Source of the DNA: Arthrobacter sp.
GTDB lineage: Bacteria > Actinomycetota > Actinomycetes > Actinomycetales > Micrococcaceae
Length of the DNA stretch: 6,123 nt
Assembly (NCBI GenBank): GCA_018260285.1
Contig: JAGLBH010000052.1
Coordinates: 1 to 6,123, forward strand
Direction of reading: 5' to 3'
In this document: positions 1 through 4,871 of the stretch, piece after piece
Layout: the number at the start of each line of letters is the position of its first letter
How positions within the stretch are numbered: position 1 is the stretch's first letter
The notes under the pieces: generated by a model
Told to the model about the DNA's origin: nothing
Database searches by the model: none
The model's input: the letters and a program-made list of their open reading frames with translations, nothing else
Made by a program: the position numbers and the translations under genes

Positions 1-72
1 CGTCACGCCGAGGTACTGAGGGTTGGAATCACGACCGTTGCGAGTGGAACTCGCACCCTTCTTATGTGCCAT
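1..72 (-). CDS. rpmA: 50S ribosomal protein L27, N-terminal part only (cut by window edge)
   Basis: The minus strand from base 72 reads ATG and then encodes MAHKKGASSTRNGRDSNPQY followed by LGVT, the hallmark N-terminus of bacterial L27. Only 24 codons are present; the rest of the usual ~85 residues lies beyond base 1. L27 is a large-subunit protein whose basic N-terminal tail reaches toward the peptidyl-transferase centre (family knowledge). The protein begins directly at MAHKKG, without the cleavable N-terminal extension known from Firmicutes L27. A good Shine-Dalgarno-like stretch, AAAGGTAGG on the minus strand (bases 81-89), sits 8 bases before the ATG and fixes the start. It lies 45 bases downstream of rplU with no terminator-like hairpin between them, so the two are almost certainly one transcript. 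Confidence 0.96.
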   Translation of the reverse strand, partial: MAHKKGASSTRNGRDSNPQYLGVT

Positions 73-117
73 TAGTTCTGCCTACCTTTGAAATAGAAAC
101 GGTTGAAGGCCGATCGA

Positions 118-426
118 CTAGGCGATCGAGGTGACCTTCACCTTGGTCAACGCGGCACGGAAGCCCTGGCGCTTCTTGTAGCCGGTCTTGTTCTTGTACT
201 TCTGAATGACGATCTTCGGACCACGGAGGTTCTCAACGACCTCTGCGGTCACCTTGACCTTAGCCAACTCATCGGCTGCCGAGGTGATCTTGTCCCCGTC
301 CACCAAAAGCAAGGCAGGCAACTCAATGGTGCTGCCAGCCTCAGAGGCAACGCGGTCAAGGGTCACGAGGTCTCCAACGGACACCTTTTCCTGCCGGCCA
401 CCGGCGCGGACAATCGCGTACACCAC
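118..426 (-). CDS. rplU: 50S ribosomal protein L21
   Basis: This encodes 102 residues, the normal length for L21, beginning [19 protein letters not shown], the conserved L21 N-terminus (YAIV.aGGrQ.kV..GD). The C-terminal basic segment [15 protein letters not shown] (about residues 75-89) is the typical rRNA-binding signature. L21 binds 23S rRNA in the 50S subunit. The start is GTG at 426, immediately followed by a second in-frame GTG (423) that would give a protein starting MYAIV, the form seen in many L21 proteins, so either codon may initiate. The ribosome-binding site is only moderate: GAGAAGTGA on the minus strand, 7 bases before GTG. It stops with TAG at 118-120, 45 bases before rpmA. 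Upstream is a long structured leader with its own promoter, suggesting that expression is controlled separately from rne. Confidence 0.97.
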   Translation of the reverse strand: MVYAIVRAGGRQEKVSVGDLVTLDRVASEAGSTIELPALLLVDGDKITSAADELAKVKVTAEVVENLRGPKIVIQKYKNKTGYKKRQGFRAALTKVKVTSIA

Positions 427-441
427 TTGGTTCTCACTTCT

Positions 442-492
442 CTAGACGTTCAAATTCTTCTTACGCCTCACGCCCGAGCACATGTACCGCAC
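442..492 (-). other. Possible upstream ORF in rplU leader, 16 codons
   Basis: On the minus strand a GTG at 490-492 opens MRYMCSGVRRKKNLNV and ends with TAG at 442-444, 15 bases before the rplU start codon and in the same frame as rplU. The GTG is preceded by AGTGAGAAC plus three bases, exactly the arrangement found before the rplU GTG, so whatever initiates rplU could also initiate here. An internal ATG (482-484) would give 13 residues. The peptide is basic (RRKK) but matches nothing I recognise. Whether it is translated is unknown. It may only reflect a duplicated start region. Confidence 0.25.
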
Positions 493-513
493 GCTGTTCT
501 CACTGCGTGGGAG

Positions 514-547
514 GCATCTGCTCGCCGGAGGAATGCCTCGCGGCATG
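514..547 (-). repeat. Leader RNA motif, copy B (proximal to rplU)
   Basis: On the minus strand it starts CATGCCGCGAGG and ends CAGATGC, with TTCCTC between them. It matches copy A (573-613) at 11 of 12 positions in the first block, all 6 in the middle block and all 7 in the last. It can fold as GCC (542-544) and GAGG (536-539) pairing with CCTC (528-531) and GGC (524-526), with a 4-nt loop. It is 7 nt shorter than copy A because the loop and one joining strand are shorter. Confidence 0.6.
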
Positions 548-572
548 GCTTCAAGCCACACCGACAACACTT

Positions 573-613
573 GCATCTGAATCCGCTCTGAGGAACAGGG
601 TCCTCACGGCATG
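573..613 (-). repeat. Leader RNA motif, copy A (distal to rplU)
   Basis: On the minus strand it starts CATGCCGTGAGG, has TTCCTC in the middle and ends CAGATGC. The hairpin TGAGGA-6 nt-TCCTCA is flanked by CCG/CGG, and a perfect 7-bp outer stem CTGAATC/GATTCAG (613-619 with 577-583) closes the whole. The shared blocks fall in equivalent structural positions in copy B. The first block lies exactly 66 bases upstream of the one in copy B. Confidence 0.6.
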
Positions 614-655
614 ATTCAGCATCTCGTCAGTTAGAGGCTTAAGCACCGAAGATCC

Positions 656-685
656 AGTCTACTGCACGCATCAGCGTGAACCCAA
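656..685 (-). promoter_or_regulatory. Predicted rplU-rpmA promoter
   Basis: On the minus strand, TAGACT (656-661) is a strong actinobacterial -10 hexamer of the TANNNT type. TTGGGT (680-685) lies 18 bases upstream and supplies the TTG of a -35. Transcription would begin near 649-650, about 75 bases after the rne stop codon. The spacer contains a perfect 5-bp inverted repeat CACGC-4-GCGTG (665-678), which might be an operator or just chance. No factor-independent terminator was found after rne, so read-through from rne may also contribute. Confidence 0.6.
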
Positions 686-723
686 CTTCCTGGACCTTCG
701 GCGCGTCGCCTCGTCTTTTCTGA

Positions 724-3700
724 CTACTTCCCGGCGCGGGCGATCTCCTCAGCGGAGACGCCCACCCCCAGCATGACGGGCACTGCGGACGACGACGGCG
801 CAGCCGCCTTGTCCTTGATGCTCGCCACGAAGGTCTGCGCAGGCGCAGCCTCTGCCGCACGCTCAGCGACCTTGACCTCAGATCCGCCCTGGGGGCTCAT
901 GGCCACCCGGCGAGTCCGACGAGCAGGCTTCTGGGCTGCCGCCTGAGGAGCGGCCGCAGGAGCCTGAGCCACAGGGGCCTTGGCTGCCGGCGCCTTGGTC
1001 TCAGAGGAGGCCTTCGGCTCGGTGGCGGTCCTGGCCGGAGCCGCTTCCGCCGCAGCACTCGTCACAGAGGCCGATCCGGCCTCCGAGACGGCACGTCCGC
1101 GCCCGCCGCGACGGCGGCCTGCAGGCTCGTCTCCCTTGCCGGAGAAGACCTTCTCGAGGGCGTCAAGGCTTGCCTCCGGCTTGACGGACTCGCGTGAGCC
1201 GCGCGGGAGGGTCACCTTGGCATCGCCGAAGTCCAGCTGTGCGGACGACTGCTGAGCCGTCGGGGCCGAGGACGCCTTGGAGGCCGCCGAAGGCACAGTG
1301 CCCGAGGCGAGCGATCCCGGCGCCAGACGGGTTCCGTTGCCCATGACCACGTGAGCCGGGTTGAAGCGCTGGCTGCGCCCGCCCTGGCCGCCGCGGCCGC
1401 CGCTGTTCTGACCGCCGCGACCGCTGCGGTCGTTGCGATCATTCCGGCTGCTGCGGTCGCCGCGGTCAGAGCGCTCTGCGCGGTCTCCCCGCTCAGGGCG
1501 CTCGCCGCGGTCACCGCGATCAGAACGCTCAGCCCGCTCAGGGCGATCCGTGCGCTCGGAACGCTCGGCGCGCTCGGTACGCTCTCCGCGGCCCGAACGG
1601 CCCCGGCCGCGACCGGCCCGCTCGCGTCGCGGCGCCTCATCCTGGGAGCGCTCGGCGGCAGGAGCCTGCTTCTCTTCAGCTGCCTCAGCCTCGTCGGCGG
1701 CCTCCACGGCCTCCTCCACGGCTGCGTGGCGATCCTCGTTGACGATGTCGTCCGTCAGGGCGCGATCGTGCAGCTCGGCCTCAGCGCCCGGGCCGAGGTC
1801 CGGGAGCTGCTCCTCGAGCGCGGGAGACTCGTTCTCCGAGGTCTCGCTCTCGAGGGTCTGCTCGACGTCCTGGTCACCGTGACGCGGCTTGCGGCGTCGT
1901 CGTTCGGCGCGGGGACCGCGGCCCTCAGCCTTGGCGGCCGCAGGAGCGGGAGCGAGGGGACGGCGGTGGATGATCGGCTCCTCGTGCGTGACCATGCCTC
2001 GGCCGGCGCACTCGGGGCAGAGCTCGCCGAAGACCTCGAGGAGGCCCGTGCCCATGCGCTTGCGCGTCATCTGGACGAGGCCGAGCGAGGTGACCTCAGC
2101 CACCTGGTGCTTGGTGCGGTCGCGGCCCAGGCACTCCACGAGACGGCGCAGGACGAGGTCCCGGTTGGACTCGAGGACCATGTCGATGAAGTCGATGACG
2201 ATGATGCCGCCGATGTCCCGCAGACGCAGCTGGCGGACGACCTCTTCGGCCGCCTCCAGGTTGTTCTTCGTGACCGTCTCCTCGAGGTTGCCGCCGGAGC
2301 CGGTGAACTTGCCCGTGTTGACGTCGACGACCGTCATGGCCTCCGTGCGGTCGATGACGAGCGAGCCGCCCGACGGGAGGAAGACCTTGCGGTCGAGAGC
2401 CTTGTTGATCTGCTCGTCGATGCGGTAGTGGCTGAAGATGTCCTCGTCGCTCTCCCACTGCTCGAGACGGCTCACGAGGTCCGGCGCCACATAGGTGACA
2501 TAGGCCTCGATCTGGTCCCACGTGGTGGAGCCGGAGACGAGGAGCTTCGAGAAGTCCTCGTTGAAGACGTCGCGGACGACCTTGATCGTCAGGTCCGGCT
2601 CCGCGTAGAGCAGCTCGGGGGCGAGCGTCTTGGAAGAGCTGGCCTTCTCCTTGATGCCCTCCCACTGGACCCGGAGGCGGTTGATGTCGTTCGTCAGCTC
2701 TTCCTCCGACGCGCCCTCGGCGGCCGTGCGGACGATGACGCCGGCGTCTGCCGGGAGGTGGTCCTTGAGGATCTTCTTGAGGCGAGCGCGCTCCACGTCG
2801 GGGAGCTTGCGGGAGATGCCCGTCATCGAGCCGTCCGGCACGTAGACGAGGTAGCGGCCCGGGAGGGAGATCTGGCTCGTCAGGCGTGCGCCCTTGTGGC
2901 CCACCGGGTCCTTCGAGACCTGAACGAGGACCGTGTCCCCGCCCTTGAGGGCGTTCTCGATGCGGCGCGGCTTGCCCTCGAGGTTGACGCTGTCCCAGTT
3001 GATCTCGCCCGCGTAGAGCACGGCGTTGCGGCCGCGGCCGATGTCGATGAAGGCGGCCTCCATGGACGGCAGAACGTTCTGCACCTTGCCCACGTAGACG
3101 TTGCCGATGAGGGAGTCCTGCTGCGTGTTGGAGACGAAGTGCTCAGCGAGCACGCCGTCCTCGAGGACGCCGATCTGGATGCGGTCGTCCTTCTCGCGGA
3201 CGACCATCATGCGCTCGACGCTCTCGCGGCGCGCCAGGAACTCGGCCTCCGTGATGACCGTGCGGCGGCGGCCCGAATCGCGCGAGTCGCGACGGCGCTG
3301 GCGCTTGGCCTCGAGGCGGGTGGAGCCCTTGACGGCCGTCACCTGGTCCGGGCCCGTGCCCTCGGCCACCTTGCGCGGAGCGCGCACGCGGGTGATTGTG
3401 TTGGGCGGGTCCTCGTCGTCGCCCCCGATGAGGTCGATGTCCTCTTCGCCGCGACGGCGACGGCGACGACGGCGCGTGACCGTCTCCTCGCTCTCGTCGG
3501 AGCCGTGCGAGGACTCCTGGCGGCGGCGGGACGGGCGCTCCTTGACCTCAGCGGCGATCTTCTCGACGATGAGGGACTCGACCTCCTCCGGGATGGAGAA
3601 CGGGTCAAAGGGGTCCACGAGGAACTCGGGCTCCTCGGGCTTCTCCTCTGCGGGCGAGGCCTCAGCTGCCTCTGCGGGCGGGGTCACGGCGCGAGAGGCG

Positions 3701-3807
3701 ATCTCGGTCTCCCCCGCGCCCTCGGCGGGCGTCTCCACGGGCTGCTCGGCTGCCGCTTCTTGCTCGTCCGGAGCGATCTCCGGCGAGGCGATGTCCTTCT
3801 CAGACAT
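724..3807 (-). CDS. rne: Ribonuclease E/G, actinobacterial type with long disordered extensions
   Basis: This is an endoribonuclease for mRNA decay and for rRNA and tRNA maturation. With ATG 3807 it has 1027 residues. Residues ~1-200 are a low-complexity acidic/basic extension with an eight-arginine run at 112-119. An S1 RNA-binding domain lies at ~234-310 (GNVYVGKVQNVLPSMEAAFI). The catalytic DNase I-like core follows, with VVDVN (D495, N497) and IVIDFIDM (D539), matching the Mg-binding D303 and D346 of E. coli RNase E. CPEC (C597, C600) is the zinc-link motif that pairs two protomers. Residues ~610-1027 are a disordered tail: acidic stretch ~650-710, Arg-Asp/Glu repeats 731-797, Ala/Pro-rich ~915-990, and a hydrophobic end (PVMLGVGVSAEEI). 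The start is uncertain: GTG at 3816, directly after an in-frame TGA, would add three residues, and both starts have weak ribosome-binding sites. Confidence 0.95.
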   Translation of the reverse strand: MSEKDIASPEIAPDEQEAAAEQPVETPAEGAGETEIASRAVTPPAEAAEASPAEEKPEEPEFLVDPFDPFSIPEEVESLIVEKIAAEVKERPSRRRQESSHGSDESEETVTRRRRRRRRGEEDIDLIGGDDEDPPNTITRVRAPRKVAEGTGPDQVTAVKGSTRLEAKRQRRRDSRDSGRRRTVITEAEFLARRESVERMMVVREKDDRIQIGVLEDGVLAEHFVSNTQQDSLIGNVYVGKVQNVLPSMEAAFIDIGRGRNAVLYAGEINWDSVNLEGKPRRIENALKGGDTVLVQVSKDPVGHKGARLTSQISLPGRYLVYVPDGSMTGISRKLPDVERARLKKILKDHLPADAGVIVRTAAEGASEEELTNDINRLRVQWEGIKEKASSSKTLAPELLYAEPDLTIKVVRDVFNEDFSKLLVSGSTTWDQIEAYVTYVAPDLVSRLEQWESDEDIFSHYRIDEQINKALDRKVFLPSGGSLVIDRTEAMTVVDVNTGKFTGSGGNLEETVTKNNLEAAEEVVRQLRLRDIGGIIVIDFIDMVLESNRDLVLRRLVECLGRDRTKHQVAEVTSLGLVQMTRKRMGTGLLEVFGELCPECAGRGMVTHEEPIIHRRPLAPAPAAAKAEGRGPRAERRRRKPRHGDQDVEQTLESETSENESPALEEQLPDLGPGAEAELHDRALTDDIVNEDRHAAVEEAVEAADEAEAAEEKQAPAAERSQDEAPRRERAGRGRGRSGRGERTERAERSERTDRPERAERSDRGDRGERPERGDRAERSDRGDRSSRNDRNDRSGRGGQNSGGRGGQGGRSQRFNPAHVVMGNGTRLAPGSLASGTVPSAASKASSAPTAQQSSAQLDFGDAKVTLPRGSRESVKPEASLDALEKVFSGKGDEPAGRRRGGRGRAVSEAGSASVTSAAAEAAPARTATEPKASSETKAPAAKAPVAQAPAAAPQAAAQKPARRTRRVAMSPQGGSEVKVAERAAEAAPAQTFVASIKDKAAAPSSSAVPVMLGVGVSAEEIARAGK
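1417..1617 (-). repeat. Degenerate repeats encoding the Arg-Asp/Glu-rich tract of RNase E
   Basis: About 200 bases inside rne encode residues 731-797, a tract of short units of the form (E/D)R(A/S/T/G/P), ending in glycine-rich GGRGGQGGR. The DNA is correspondingly repetitive, with recurring CGCTC- and CGGTC-like units. Such RG/RD-rich tails in RNase E proteins bind RNA or scaffold degradosome partners (family knowledge). The exact role here is inferred. Repeat number may vary between strains through slippage. Confidence 0.75.
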
Positions 3808-3813
3808 AGTCTT

Positions 3814-3860
3814 CACTCAATTCTCGAGTGTGGTCCTCCGAACCCACACGTACGGGACCA
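3814..3860 (-). promoter_or_regulatory. Two adjacent hairpins over the rne start region
   Basis: Immediately upstream of and overlapping the rne start are two abutting inverted repeats. CACTC/GAGTG is 5 bp with a 7-nt loop (3814-3830) and contains the alternative GTG start. TGGTCC/GGACCA is 6 bp with an 18-nt loop (3831-3860) and includes most of the only good Shine-Dalgarno-like sequence nearby, GGAGG on the minus strand (3834-3838), which is too far from either start to serve it unfolded. They could limit translation of rne. E. coli RNase E autoregulates through its 5' leader; similarity of mechanism is only inferred. Confidence 0.35.
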
Positions 3861-3925
3861 CCCAATAGGGTCAGCGCGGCCGCGGGGACAAACTCGGGCG
3901 GCTCACGCAGAAATCCTTCGTCTCT

Positions 3926-3943
3926 GCCCCTGTGTTCAGGGGC
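3926..3943. other. Perfect 7-bp inverted repeat, GCCCCTG-4-CAGGGGC
   Basis: GCCCCTG (3926-3932) and CAGGGGC (3937-3943) are separated by four bases (TGTT on plus, AACA on minus). No T-run follows on either strand, so it is not a standard terminator. It lies about 110 bases upstream of rne and 250 upstream of the VKOR gene; it could be a protein-binding site or part of an extended rne leader. Confidence 0.4.
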
Positions 3944-4177
3944 CGACGCATGCCATGACACCGGCTTCACACTCAGCCACCGAGGCTTTCCTTTGCCTGC
4001 CAGGCCTGCGAATGCGCGAGGCGCTGATCCGCTGGGCCGTTCGGTGCTGCTGCGCGGTGAGACGCTGCGTCGGGGCCATTCCGCACGGTGTGGCGCGCTT
4101 CCTGGACCATTCCCTATGTTCTCACGACTCTTCGGAGAAAGCTGGGAAGCCAGGGAAAGAGAGCCGAGCTAAGCAAG

Positions 4178-4183
4178 TAGGCT
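4178..4183 (+). promoter_or_regulatory. Predicted -10 element for a leaderless VKOR transcript
   Basis: TAGGCT fits the actinobacterial TANNNT -10 pattern and is separated from the VKOR ATG (4190) by exactly six bases, so the A of ATG would be the first transcribed base. The only SD-like bases, GGAG at 4185-4188, are one base from the ATG, too close to work. No clear -35 is visible. A second TANNNT, TATGTT at 4115-4120, would give a ~63-base leader but without a usable ribosome-binding site. Confidence 0.5.
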
Positions 4184-4189
4184 CGGAGT

Positions 4190-4840
4190 ATGAGCCAGAA
4201 TGAACAGCCTCAGGCGCCCCGTCAGCACTCCCCGCAGCCGCGCGGGATCGTCACCGCAGACCGGGAGCCCCGCAACACCGACCGGCCGCTGGCCTGGATC
4301 CTCCTCATCGCCGGGGCCATCGCCTGGCTCGCCTCCGGGAAGCTCGTCCTGGAGCGGCTGGAGCTCTTCCGCAACCCGGATTATCAGACGAGCTGCGACA
4401 TCAACCCGTGGCTCTCCTGCGGTCGGGTCATGAAGTCCTGGCAGGCGTCCCTCTTCGGCTTCCCCAACCCGCTCATCGGGATTGTGGGCTTCGGCGTCGT
4501 CATCACGATCGCCATGGCGCTCTTCGCCGGGGCGCGGTTCCAGCGCTGGTTCTGGATCTGCCTGCAGATCGGCCTGGGTCTGACGCTCGTCATGCTCGGC
4601 TGGCTCTACTACTCGGCGCTGTTCGTCATCGGGGCGCTGTGCCTGTACTGCATGATCGTCTGGTTCTGCTCTGTGCCGCTCTTCCTCTACACGCTGCGGC
4701 GCAATCTGCGCGCGGGGGTCTTCCCTGCGGGTGCCGGCGTCGTCGACTTCTTCGAGAGGTGGACCTTCGTGCTCGTGGCCGTCGTCGAGATCCTCATCTT
4801 CGGCTCGGTCTTCATCCTCTTCATGGACGCCTTCATCTGA
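4190..4840 (+). CDS. Vitamin K epoxide reductase (VKOR) family membrane protein
   Basis: A 216-residue integral membrane protein. Residues 1-32 are polar and probably cytoplasmic. Hydrophobic segments lie at about 34-54, 95-114, 119-140, 143-168 and 191-212, the multi-helix layout of bacterial VKOR homologues. The loop after the first helix has Cys69 and Cys77, eight residues apart like the human loop pair C43/C51, within CDINPWLSCGRVMKSWQ and then FGFPNPLIG. The CLYC motif (Cys151, Cys154) is the quinone-side active site. In actinobacteria such proteins reoxidise DsbA-like thiol oxidases and pass electrons to menaquinone, so they act in disulfide formation outside the membrane (family knowledge). 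No DsbA or thioredoxin domain is fused or adjacent here. TAG at 4178 blocks any earlier start. It probably shares a transcript with the gene 31 bases downstream. Confidence 0.93.
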   Translation: MSQNEQPQAPRQHSPQPRGIVTADREPRNTDRPLAWILLIAGAIAWLASGKLVLERLELFRNPDYQTSCDINPWLSCGRVMKSWQASLFGFPNPLIGIVGFGVVITIAMALFAGARFQRWFWICLQIGLGLTLVMLGWLYYSALFVIGALCLYCMIVWFCSVPLFLYTLRRNLRAGVFPAGAGVVDFFERWTFVLVAVVEILIFGSVFILFMDAFI

Positions 4841-4859
4841 TCCCCTTCCCCCCTCTCAC

Positions 4860-4865
4860 AAGGAG
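4860..4865 (+). promoter_or_regulatory. Ribosome-binding site deciding the start of the GlgC-like gene
   Basis: AAGGAG lies six bases before ATG 4872, an optimal Shine-Dalgarno placement. The frame stays open upstream into the VKOR gene (to about 4731), so this site is what fixes the start at 4872. Confidence 0.85.
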
Positions 4866-4871
4866 CGCCCC

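Larger units (their letters stand above)
427..649 (-). promoter_or_regulatory. Structured 5' leader of rplU-rpmA, candidate cis-regulatory RNA
   Basis: No protein-coding gene is convincing between rne and rplU. A promoter with -10 at 656-661 predicts transcription starting near 649-650, giving a leader of about 223 nt. On the minus strand, in transcript order, it holds the following. First is a perfect 7-bp stem CTGAATC/GATTCAG (613-619 with 577-583) enclosing a 6-bp hairpin TGAGGA/TCCTCA (601-606 with 589-594). Second is another copy of the same motif (547-514). Third is a pair of competing hairpins: ATGCC-GCGA-GGCAT with a GNRA-type loop (533-546), or GAGGCAT/ATGCCTC, 7 bp with a 15-nt loop (511-539). 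Last is CACGC/GCGTG (490-509), then a 16-codon upstream ORF. L21 mRNA leaders are known in Firmicutes; I cannot say this one is homologous. The pairings are seen in the sequence; the regulatory role is inferred. Confidence 0.6.
3817..4189. other. Divergent intergenic region between rne and the VKOR gene
   Basis: About 370 bases with no convincing gene. It holds the hairpins next to rne (3814-3860), a perfect 7-bp hairpin (3926-3943), an 8-bp palindrome CAGGCCTG (4001-4008), an 11-base near-palindrome GACGCTGCGTC (4061-4071), and the predicted VKOR -10 (4178-4183). For rne I see only a weak promoter candidate on the minus strand, TTGTCC (3886-3891) and CCTATT (3864-3869) 16 bases apart; no TANNNT -10 hexamer occurs on that strand in the gap. 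Open frames crossing it look like continuations of G/C-bias shadows. Confidence 0.6.

Noticed and set aside
103..591. 162-codon open frame on the plus strand
   Set aside because: Antisense to rplU and its leader; no domain and no ribosome-binding evidence.
637..644. GCTTAAGC palindrome near the predicted rplU transcription start, as an operator
   Set aside because: An isolated 8-base palindrome without a second site or known regulator match; expected by chance often enough.
700..710. GGCG-3-CGCC hairpin just after the rne stop, as an rne terminator
   Set aside because: Only 4 bp with a 3-nt loop and no following T-run on the minus strand; not a credible intrinsic terminator.
1417..1617. Repetitive DNA resembling a CRISPR or satellite array
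   Set aside because: The repeats are very short and degenerate, lack regular spacers and stay in the rne reading frame, encoding the Arg-Asp/Glu tail.
3828..4172. 114-codon open frame with GTG start in the rne-VKOR gap
   Set aside because: Composition is unlike a folded protein, there is no ribosome-binding site, and it overlaps the rne regulatory hairpins; best explained as chance openness in G/C-rich DNA.
1351..4203. 950-codon open frame on the plus strand, opposite rne
   Set aside because: It runs antisense to the clearly real rne gene, is full of Leu/Ala/Arg/Asp/Val runs produced by G/C third-position bias, and runs on through the intergenic region into the VKOR start. No recognisable domain and no supported start.
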